Assembly: GCA_040285825.1 (NCBI GenBank) | Contig: JAUPSS010000003.1 | Location: 2,666,001-2,730,000 of the forward strand | DNA: 64,000 bases | Source: Eukaryota sp. TZLM1-RC | Lineage: Eukaryota; Metamonada: BaSk clade | Direction of reading: 5' to 3' | Shown: piece after piece, positions 56,677-64,000 of the stretch | Numbering within the stretch: position 1 is the stretch's first letter | How the letters are laid out: every line of letters begins with the position of its first letter | Program-made: the position numbers and the translations under genes | The notes under the pieces: model-generated | What the model saw: the letters and a program-made list of their open reading frames with translations, nothing else | Told to the model about the DNA's origin: nothing | The model's database searches: none

Positions 56677-59600
56677 CTATCTACTACACAGATACTGAGG
56701 CCTTTCATTACCTCTCATTCTGGCTTCAGCAATTGCAAACATATTCAGACAAGCCAGCTTATTTCTATTGAAAAGCTTTGTTGAGCCTTTGTTACTGAGT
56801 TTGCAACTCTCACTGTTACAAGCTAATAAACCATGACATGTAGTAACTGGAGTCTTTTCTCTTCTATAGAATCTGGGATTTGCGACTCTCAAAAACGTAG
56901 CAACCTTTTCAAAACAAACAGGACATTTTGCTGAAGTGAAAGCTTCATTAATCATCAATACTTCAAATCCATTTCTTTTCAGAAATTGAATCCATCCAAT
57001 TCCTCTAGTAGGTCTCTGATGTTTCAAATTCTTGGAACCTTTTTTACCATAATCACCCATTAGTATTAAAGTGTCTTTTGGATTGCCAAATTGCTGAACA
57101 AGGTTTTTTAACAACCAACTTTCAGTCCTTTGCTTGTGAATAAAAGCTTGCATTTTATGAATGCTCCACAAGTCAAGACTATAAAAGTCAATTGTCAAAA
57201 AAACTTGCCGAAGTTTGGCAACCACAAAGTTGGAAAAATTTATAAAAGTTGCTGAATTGGCAGCAAACGCGGATAATTCGGTGTTTGCATCTTCAATTGT
57301 CATTTCATTAGACTCTATCATTTGGTTCCTGTCGTAATCTACCTCAGTATACTTTATCGCCCATCGTTTTTGCTTTTCATTCATCCTACTTTTCAAAGAC
57401 GATGACATCTGAGTCATTCTTAACCATTTGTACTTCTTGTCTTGATTCATCACCCGACTATTTCTTTGCTGTTCAGTTTCATGTTCAGGTACCATGGCTA
57501 ATTCTTGATCAGTCTTTCTGCTCCCAAAATACAATAAATCACGTTTTCCAGGATCACAAACAACAATTCGTTTGCCTTGAACAGTATCAACATCAACATC
57601 ATCAATATATAAATCCGAAATACTAGCCTTGTTGTCTGGCTTACATTTCTGACCTTGTAAATCCCGACGAACAAATTCTACTGCAATATTAAATCCATCT
57701 GTGGGATAATGTTGTTGAATTTATAGCTCTTCTGTTTGAACATTGGTTGGTTTAAGTCGAGAATATTAGACCAAAAGTCAAATTGTTGAGGTGGTTTAAG
57801 TCTATGAACTTGGGCTAGTGTATTGACCATTTTTAATCTCTGATCAGGCAACAAATCGTCCATCAATGTTTGTCTAATAATTGTCCATATTGTTCTTGTA
57901 TCAATGGGAAAATATCCAGGACCTACAGTGGTTGAAACAGGAGAAATGTGATAAGGTTTTTTCTCTCTACTGGAAATATATTGGGCAATTGTAATTGCTG
58001 GTTTTAGGAATATTTGAGGATCTTTTTCAACAGCGTCTGCAAGAAAATGTATATCCACTGGAAATATGTTATCAACTAAATTCTCGTCAGTGACCAAATT
58101 CTCAATTTGGCAAGTAAAAGGCTCAATAAGACCTTCAAATATGTCTCTAAGTTCATTATTTCTTATATCATGATGTTCACATAAATCGAAAAATTCATCA
58201 TTCAGAAGGTCTGAAATATTTTCAGGATGATGAAACAAAGAACTCAAGCAATCTCTATCATCAACTAAAAACAAATTTTTGAATTGACGAAGCCTAAATC
58301 TATATAGTGAAATTATAGTAGATAATGGCGTTGAGTATCCACCCAGCTTGTGCATTTCTGATAACACATTTTCCACATCTGGTTTGTCAAAGTAAACATT
58401 AATAAATCGATTAATATGTTTTTCATAATTCAATTTCAAGTTATTCTCAAAATTGGCAAACATTACTGGGGCCATATACCCAGGTGGTCTACTGAATCCA
58501 TCAGTTGGAAATCGTGGAAAGAACTCAGGCCTATATCTCAAATGGTCTACATAACTCAATGTTTTGTTCAACTTTTGTTGTTCAAAGGTGGTCGATAATC
58601 TATAATCTCCTTCACCATAAACAAAGTTTTCAAAATCCTGTGGAAATGCACTCTTTGGTTTCACCATTTCTTGCCCATAATACTCAGCTGAAATATAACG
58701 AATTCTGGCCATTAATGATTCATATAATTGGGCAGATATTCGTGGTAATGACAAATTACGTTCAAAACAAGACTGTAAATACAGCTTTAAGCAACAAGTG
58801 GTGTGAATACGTAACTGTTGAAATTTTAAAGCAGTTTCTCTCAATTTGAGTATCACATTCGAATGTTTAACCATTGAGTTGACGGTTGCTCGAATGGTTT
58901 TATAAGATGATAAAATAAATTTGTCTTTCTGAAACAGCACGAAAAGTTTCAGACAAAGGATACAATCATGAAACCCATATTGAATCGAATTTTGTATCAG
59001 AGGAGAAGTAGCTAAACAATCAATTGGCAAAATATGGGAAAATTCCTGATGAAGTTTGATTTTCTTTTCATTTATCATTTTATATGCCAAATTGCCTAAC
59101 CCATGTCCGTAGGGTATTTTTATGAATTTTTTGGCAAAAACCCAAGTATCTAAAAGAAAAAAGCCATTTTCCCTGATGATAACTTCTCTCCATCTCGGTG
59201 AAAGTTGATTGAGTACATCAATTGCTGTATCATCTCGAACAGTGGGAAATGGTAAATCAAAATAATTCAATCTATTTTTTAAAACCTGTAAATCAAACTG
59301 CATTAAATTGTGATTAAGAAAACAATGGGGTTGATGAGTACCAGCAATGTTTTTTCGTCAGAGAATATTTTTGCCTGCACAACCATATCAATGTCTGGTA
59401 ATCTGATTTGAAAGCTCATTCTCAACATAAGTGAATATTTACTCTCCAAAAAGAAATTATGGTGGTCCAACTTACCAAATAACAATCGAAAGTAAAAACA
59501 CTTTTTGATCTGAAATCCACTCATCCATTTGCTCATCATTTTTGATTTTCAAAAGATTTTTACCCTCTTTTTTCCTTTTGTTGATAATCTTGTCAGGAGG

Positions 59601-59816
59601 GAAAAATTGGCCATCATGACTTTGGTAAAGATGACCATCCTGATAGGTTTCAAGATCAAAGCACATAACAGTAAGAAGATTTTGATTTGGGTTCATTGAT
59701 TTGAATTGAATCAATGCACCAGGCTTCAAGCCACTACGACTTGGTTCAATTTTTCTGACCATACTCGGTTTCAATGGTTTTTTTGTCAAAATCTTCCTGT
59801 TTTCAATATTCAACAT
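56677..59816 (-). pseudogene. B-family-type 3'-5' exonuclease fused to Fanzor1
   Basis: Frame 59816-59472: Exo I LLTVMCFDLETYQDG (Asp and Glu at 59657-59649). Frame 59303-57678 (541 aa, uninterrupted): Exo II LNHNLMQFDLQVL (N-x3-FD; the frame extends upstream of the ATG), YGHGLGNLA, Exo III QYGFHDCILCLKLF (Y-x3-D). It runs directly into a Fanzor1 N-terminus (LSLPRISAQLYESL, LNYEKHINRFINVYF, VSTTVGPGYFPIDTRTIW). After a one-base shift near 57715: YPTDGFNIAVEFVRRD, RuvC-I RIVVCDPGKRDLLY, GDYGKKGSKNLKHQRPTRG, RuvC-II VLMINEAFTSAKCPVC, ACNSESC, and RuvC-III LFNRNKLACLNM with Asn for Asp. Exonuclease residues are complete and the RuvC site lacks one acid. Shifts at about 59530, 59310 and 57715 break the gene, or are sequence errors. 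Confidence 0.8.
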
Positions 59817-59822
59817 TTTATT

Positions 59823-60788
59823 CTAAATACATATTTCTCGGTTCAGTGCATTTTGTTGTTTTTTCAGCTTACGCTTTGATGTTTGTTGGTCAAAAATCGC
59901 ATTTCTAATAATTTTTGATGGAGGAGTTGATTCAAAATTAGATCTTCTCTTTCTGGGACCAGGATTTGCTTCAACATCTCCATCAATTGTTAAATCAACA
60001 GTAAATGGGTTTGTTGATAGAAGATGTTGGCAGCTTCTGGATTGAAAAGATAAATTATAAACATAATAATCAAACTCAACATTATCAAAATAACAATTTA
60101 AGACACAACATCCCATATCTAAAGTGCAAGAATCTAAACCACAAAAATGAACAAACTCATAAGCATCAAAACAACAATGTAAAACAAAACATATACAAAA
60201 GAAACATCCCACATCCACAGTACAAGTACGTAAACCACGAAAACCAACAAACCCAAAAACATCAAGATAACCTTTCAAAACAAAACACAAACAAGAAAAA
60301 CATCCCATATTCAAAGTACAAGTACCTAAACCAAAAACATCAACAAAATCAAAAACATCAAAGTAACAACAATGTAAAACAAAACACAAACCAGAACAAC
60401 ATCCCATATCTACAGTACAAATAGCTAAACCATGAAAAACAACAAACTCAATAACATCAAAGTAACAATTCAAAACAAAACACGAAGAAGAAGAGCATCC
60501 CATATCCAAGGTGATTAGCACCATTGCTGATTCAACAGCACCCATATCATGACTCACATGATGACTCAGAAAAGTGCAATACTCTACCCCCACGGAAGAA
60601 TCAGAACGACGATTTCGAAAAGAAATCGAGGCTCTGACCTTCCGTTTATTCCTGTAAAACAGGATGACTGTTCCCGACTGAGGAGTTCGGGAAGAAGTAC
60701 TCGGCTGTTCTTTGAACAACAGGTTGAAGGAGGAGGTGGGAACTGAGTCCATAACCTCGTTATCCTTGTTCTCCTTTTGTGGATGCAT
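59823..60788 (-). CDS. ORF1 of the exo-Fanzor element: Cys-rich repeats ending in 2A motif
   Basis: ATG 60788 (MHPQKENKDNEV) is preferred; the longer frame from 60953 overlaps UTP21-like sequence on the opposite strand. A Ser/Pro-rich head is followed by five or six tandem repeats of about 32 residues (CTVDMGCCSGLCFVLHCC, FDVFDFVDVFGLG, CTLNMGCFSCLCFVLKG). Then comes LTIDGDVEANPGP at 59993-59955, which fits the 2A consensus D-V/I-E-x-N-P-G-P, where ribosomes skip a Gly-Pro bond and release two proteins. After it comes a basic linker (RKRRSNF...SKRKLKKQQ) and a TAG at 59823. The same frame reopens at once into the exonuclease (ATG 59816). Confidence 0.65.
   Translation of the reverse strand: MHPQKENKDNEVMDSVPTSSFNLLFKEQPSTSSRTPQSGTVILFYRNKRKVRASISFRNRRSDSSVGVEYCTFLSHHVSHDMGAVESAMVLITLDMGCSSSSCFVLNCYFDVIEFVVFHGLAICTVDMGCCSGLCFVLHCCYFDVFDFVDVFGLGTCTLNMGCFSCLCFVLKGYLDVFGFVGFRGLRTCTVDVGCFFCICFVLHCCFDAYEFVHFCGLDSCTLDMGCCVLNCYFDNVEFDYYVYNLSFQSRSCQHLLSTNPFTVDLTIDGDVEANPGPRKRRSNFESTPPSKIIRNAIFDQQTSKRKLKKQQNALNREICI
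60075..60520 (-). repeat. Tandem minisatellite in ORF1, about 95-bp units
   Basis: Five or so units, each containing ACAT-CCCATATC-TAAAGTACAAG-like text on the plus strand. It encodes Cys/Phe-rich repeats on the minus strand and an Asn/Gln/His-rich frame on the plus strand. The minus frame is favoured because it continues into the 2A motif. Confidence 0.75.
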
Positions 60789-60794
60789 ATTTTG

Positions 60795-61160
60795 ACCAAC
60801 GAAATTATTTGTGGAGTTTTTCAAGACGTTTAACCTACGAACCTTTATATGCACCTTTACGAACACATGGGGCTGTTGCCACTGGTCCACTGGCACTTCA
60901 TACCCAAGGCAACTCAACTCTATGATTGCTGCGGCAGTTGAACATTCCTTCATTGTTTACTCCACAGATCGATTACACATACTCTACACTGGTCCTCCTC
61001 TTCCTGGACCTATCAGTCACATGATATGGGTGAAGCGAGTTTTAGTCTTCTCTATATCCAATTCTGTCTACTCGTGGACACCTGGATCTCAAACAACTTC
61101 TGTCGTCCTCTCTTCCCATGCCCACATAGCCTCTCTACTCATTTTGATATAGAAACGGAT
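60795..61160 (+). pseudogene. UTP21/WDR36-like WD-repeat N-terminal fragment
   Basis: The plus strand reads NYLWSFSRRLTYEPLYAPLR then THGAVATGPLALHTQGNST in one frame. After a one-base shift it continues MIAAAVEHSFIVYSTDRLHI, LYTGPPLPGPIS and VLVFSISNSVYSWTPG. The order (F/L-R-x-x-G-x-V...G-x-P-x-A, then V-x-x-x-F-x-x-Y-x-x-x-x-L-x-x-L) resembles the first blade of UTP21/WDR36, a U3 snoRNP WD40 protein for 18S rRNA processing. The rest of the propeller is absent. It lies head-to-head with UXT, separated by the exo-Fanzor element. Confidence 0.5.
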
Positions 61161-61499
61161 ATTTCAATTGGAAGCAAGCTGTATGTAAGAATAATTTACC
61201 ATAATCATTACCGTTTGTGAAATTAATGTAACTTACATTATGATTAACAATGACATTGAAACGATATTCTTTCTACAAAATCATGATCTGCTTGTTTTCC
61301 AGATTTTGCGATTCATTGAAAAAACAATGAAAAATTGTGTTCAGTAATACCATAAAAGATATCAAATTTCTTCATTGTTTTGCTTGAACCGATTGTGGGG
61401 TGTGGAAGTACTTCCTAGCTCTATTGAAAGTTTTGCATTTACGGAAAATAGAAAAGGAAATAAACGTAGGTTGGCTATTTTCAGACTATTAGCCTCTTC
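61161..61499. other. No gene seen
   Basis: Between the UTP21-like fragment and LINE debris; nothing recognisable. Confidence 0.35.
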
Positions 61500-61830
61500 A
61501 ATGACATTATCGCTCTGTCTTTCTTTGTCCAATTCCATTTGCAGAATTATTTAGAATTATTACTCTCTAGTTTGGATGATGGCACGTTTGGACCACTTGC
61601 TTTATCTTTCTTGGATGATTTTGTTGAAATTGTGAAACAACGTACTGGAAGAGTTTTTGACAAGAGTTTTTGGCAATACAGAATTGTATTTTCAATTTTC
61701 AAAGGTGTTGTTCCCTTATTATCTTCAGCTTTGTTATCTCTTGGACGCTTTTATGAAGTTCATCAGTACCGAAATAATTCAATGACAATGTTTTCGAGAT
61801 TCTTGCATTTCTTGCTACATTGAACGTTGT
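61500..61830 (+). mobile_element. LINE C-terminal remnant, overlapped by a minus-strand LINE-A scrap
   Basis: Plus strand: DGTFGPLALSFLDDFVEIVK then QRTGRVFDKSFWQYRIVFSI and ALLSLGRFYE, matching LINE-C/D C-termini. Minus strand at 61699-61830: FNVARNARI and TLSLNYFGTDELHKS, matching the LINE-A pre-endonuclease segment. Confidence 0.7.
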
Positions 61831-62879
61831 GTCATCAATGGAGAACAATTGCGGGCAGCACACAAGGTGATTTGTGGAAAATTTGATCAAGTACAGGTTT
61901 CAGGTAATAACATTTCATCAATGGAAAAATTTTATTTTAATTCAACTTTCATTTCATTTGTATTTCATTTTTACAGTCTTCTTCAATGTGAGCACACAGT
62001 ACAAATGTTGGCAGTACCATGGTTGACAAATAGTGATAAATCTCATGACTTATTCAAACATACATCTTGTTTTCAGAGTGTATTTTAAATTAATAAAAAT
62101 ATTTGAAAGTCACCAGCAATCATATAGATGCGGCAGCGGTGAAACAGTTGATGACAAAAACAACACAGAAAGCTCTAGAAGGTCATAAATGCAGAAATAT
62201 GTTGATACACAATCATTTAATTTAGGTCAACCATGATAATTTCAATCAAATGGTAGATTTACTGAGCCATCATTTCCATTGAATAATTTAGGAAACCATT
62301 ATTATTTTTTGTATGTCGATCTTTCAATCTCTTCATCAAATGCAAAAATAAATGAACTGAGGGATCGTTGTTTGCTTATCACAATCTGCATCTGTTTTAC
62401 ATAAACTTCTTTATATATGAATAACAACTATAATGAGTATGTAAGATATTAAGAATATAGCAAAAAAACAGTTTCAGAGTGTTCGTAGCTACTGGTTTAA
62501 AAGAGCCTTAAGTATAGCACACCACACATTTTTTTATTATCTTTGTTTATTTATACATCTTTGGTATATCACATTTAAAAGCAAAGAAACAATGGTTATT
62601 TACTGAACCCTCCTTAACAACAAATAGTCAGTTGCTCTGCTGCTTCTTTTTGAGAAACTCTTAATGTTTAAAATCTCGCTATAGTAGTAATAAAAAATTG
62701 CAATTATTGATCTGATTTCATTGGATCTAATTGTGGCTGATACTTATATTATTTACACGAATTAACATTAGCAACGTAAATTGAAAACAAAATTTCAAAA
62801 AGTTTATTAGGCGACAGTAAATGTGACCTTGATCCTCCTGCAATCGTGGTATTCGAAAAAACAATTCATTTTTTGTAAA
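61831..62879. other. No gene seen; upstream region of the exchanger gene
   Basis: AT-rich. A possible upstream exon of the exchanger ends near 62847 (CDLDPPAIV), followed by a GT-AG candidate intron 62848-62884, but this is not certain. Confidence 0.35.
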
Positions 62880-64000
62880 ATGCAGCTTCTTGAAGTCTTG
62901 GTTTATGCATATGTCTTTTATGAGGGCACTAGACTATTATCCTCTAGCATCCAACACCTCTCTGCTATCTGGTCATCTAAATTTGTTGGTGTAATTCTAT
63001 CACCTATCATCTCCTCTATTCCTCTCCTGACGTTTGTTATACTCCCTCACTTTCTCTTAGACGAATATGATCCTCACTTTTCATTTGCTCTTCTATCAGG
63101 AAGCTCTATTATGTTGCTAACACTTTCCTTCACCCTTGTCATCTGGGCAGGACGACAGACGGTCCAATACGACTTTATGTCTAGCCGCAGAACATGTATC
63201 TCTGAAGAATGCAGTGGCTTCTCTCTTGGCAGACGTCAAGGGATTGAAGTCCATCCCTCTGTACGACGTGAGGTTTCTTTCCTCTTTCTCAGTACATTAC
63301 CTCAAATCACTTACTACATTATCACTAAAGCTTCAATGACCTCCGCACATCGCTCTTCTTCCTTCTTCTACGTCTCCATTGCCACTGTCTCCCTCATGCT
63401 TATCTACATTATCTATTCTCTCCTTTCTCGATCCACCCTCTTAGTATTACGTGTCAAGGAACTACGGGAACGCTTGCTGTGCTCTTGGGTCATAAAGATT
63501 CTTTCCAATACAGTAAAAACGATGAATGCTGATTATGAATCTCTCAATGGGTCGGAACTCGCTTTCCATGTAGGATCACAGTTTGGAGGTCAAAATCTCA
63601 AAAGTCGTTCCAAGTCAAACAGAAATTTGGTGATTGGATCAGTTACCTCTGAAGAGGTTTGTTGCAAGATTCCTGTCTTGAAAACTTTTTTCTTTGCATT
63701 ATTGTATTTAGTTATTGGAGTCTCCATCATTGTGCTATCAACCAAACATTTGACGGAATTACTTACAAGTTTTAATAATTCTTTTGTTCTTGGATTTGTA
63801 TTTGCACCTTTTTTTACATCTTTGGCTGAGTTAATTTCTTCCTTAATATTAGCAAATAGAAAAACAATTACTGCACTTACAGCAGCAGTTTCCACTTTAT
63901 TGAAAACCATCTTAGTCAATGAATTGTTAATCTTTGGAATTTGGATTTATATGCAATATTTTACTAATGTAATTGTTGTTGATTTAGGTCTTGTATTGTG
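62880..64000 (+). CDS. Na+/Ca2+-exchanger-superfamily membrane protein (NCL-like), 3' partial
   Basis: ATG 62880; the frame is open to the window end (373 codons, no stop). Helices: LLEVLVYAYVFYEGTRLL, VGVILSPIISSIPLLTFVIL (alpha-1 region), FALLSGSSIMLLTLSFTLV, then a loop, FLFLSTLPQITYYIIT and VSIATVSLMLIYIIYSLL. After a long cytosolic loop (63450-63670) comes FFFALLYLVIGVSIIVLS and the alpha-2 region GFVFAPFFTSLAELISSLIL then ANRKTITALTAAVSTLLKTI. The spacing matches plant/protist NCL-type cation/Ca2+ exchangers, which move Ca2+ against Na+ or H+ across vacuolar or plasma membranes. The alpha-1 acidic residue of the usual G-A-L-P-D motif is replaced (SSIPL), while alpha-2 keeps Glu. The loop length could allow an EF-hand, but none is evident. 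Confidence 0.7.
   Translation, partial: MQLLEVLVYAYVFYEGTRLLSSSIQHLSAIWSSKFVGVILSPIISSIPLLTFVILPHFLLDEYDPHFSFALLSGSSIMLLTLSFTLVIWAGRQTVQYDFMSSRRTCISEECSGFSLGRRQGIEVHPSVRREVSFLFLSTLPQITYYIITKASMTSAHRSSSFFYVSIATVSLMLIYIIYSLLSRSTLLVLRVKELRERLLCSWVIKILSNTVKTMNADYESLNGSELAFHVGSQFGGQNLKSRSKSNRNLVIGSVTSEEVCCKIPVLKTFFFALLYLVIGVSIIVLSTKHLTELLTSFNNSFVLGFVFAPFFTSLAELISSLILANRKTITALTAAVSTLLKTILVNELLIFGIWIYMQYFTNVIVVDLGLVL

Larger units (their letters stand above)
56650..60795 (-). mobile_element. Exo-Fanzor element with 2A-linked ORF1 (best copy)
   Basis: About 4.1 kb on the minus strand, in order: Cys-rich repeat ORF1, 2A-type motif, basic linker, exonuclease, Fanzor1. The 3' limit is set by homology with the 49.3-kb remnant (CTCAGTATCTGTGTAGTA...GTTTTTGT). 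The 5' limit is where UTP21 coding sequence begins on the other strand. No terminal inverted repeats or target duplication were identified. Confidence 0.7.

Noticed and set aside
60005-60424. Asn/Gln/His-rich plus-strand ORF
   Set aside because: Antisense of the Cys-rich repeat ORF1. The minus frame continues into the 2A motif, so the plus frame is a shadow.

Overview
The window is eukaryotic nuclear DNA from an AT-rich, transposon-laden protist genome. Supporting signs are spliced genes, a nuclear tRNA-Ile(AAU), CCT/UXT/RPN2/UTP21/TMEM50-type genes, several non-LTR retrotransposon families, a chromodomain Ty3/gypsy element and Fanzor nucleases. A free-living amoeboid or flagellate lineage, such as a heterolobosean or amoebozoan, would fit the mix of hemerythrin, microbial rhodopsin, Fanzor and secreted FG-GAP/LRR proteins. 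I cannot name the species. Every spliced gene I could reconstruct uses introns of only 26-34 nt (GT...AG).

Layout. 0-5 kb: two-domain hemerythrin gene cut by the window start, LINE debris, a deletion derivative of a Fanzor element, and a TMEM50-family gene. 5-11 kb: an unknown gene, tRNA-Ile, a LINE with restriction-like endonuclease, and a microbial rhodopsin. 11-27 kb: a broken exonuclease-Fanzor gene, a gag-like ORF inside 126-bp inverted repeats, LINE-B copies embedded in long (TTTA)n tracts, Fanzor copies, a broken mariner transposase, and a DUF504-RCC1 fragment. 27.27-34.57 kb: a full-length gypsy element with 79-bp LTRs inserted just 3' of a CCT6 fragment. 35-46 kb: LINE-C copies flanking an 11-exon secreted protein gene, then LINE-D debris. 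46-56 kb: secreted LRR protein, nested MITEs in an exo-Fanzor remnant, RPN2 C-terminus, P-loop protein of bacterial type, CaaX protein. 56-64 kb: UXT, a complete exo-Fanzor element lying between UXT and a UTP21 fragment, and a Na+/Ca2+-exchanger-like gene running off the end.

The most notable system is a family of elements in which a B-family-polymerase-type 3'-5' exonuclease domain (Exo I FDLET, Exo II N-x3-FD, Exo III Y-x3-D) is joined N-terminally to a Fanzor1 protein. The architecture appears twice (11.4-13.07 kb and 56.65-59.8 kb), with a third 3' remnant at 48.3-49.3 kb. The best copy is preceded in frame by a Cys-rich repeat ORF ending in a 2A-type ribosome-skipping motif (DVEANPGP). 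In the 56.7-kb and 49.2-kb copies the RuvC-III aspartate is asparagine, so the RuvC nuclease may be dead while the exonuclease motifs are intact.

Many long genes are interrupted by single-base shifts. Some are real decay, but the gypsy element has identical LTRs and is still frameshifted, so residual assembly indels are possible. Nothing here was checked by alignment or database search. Family calls are from motif recognition.
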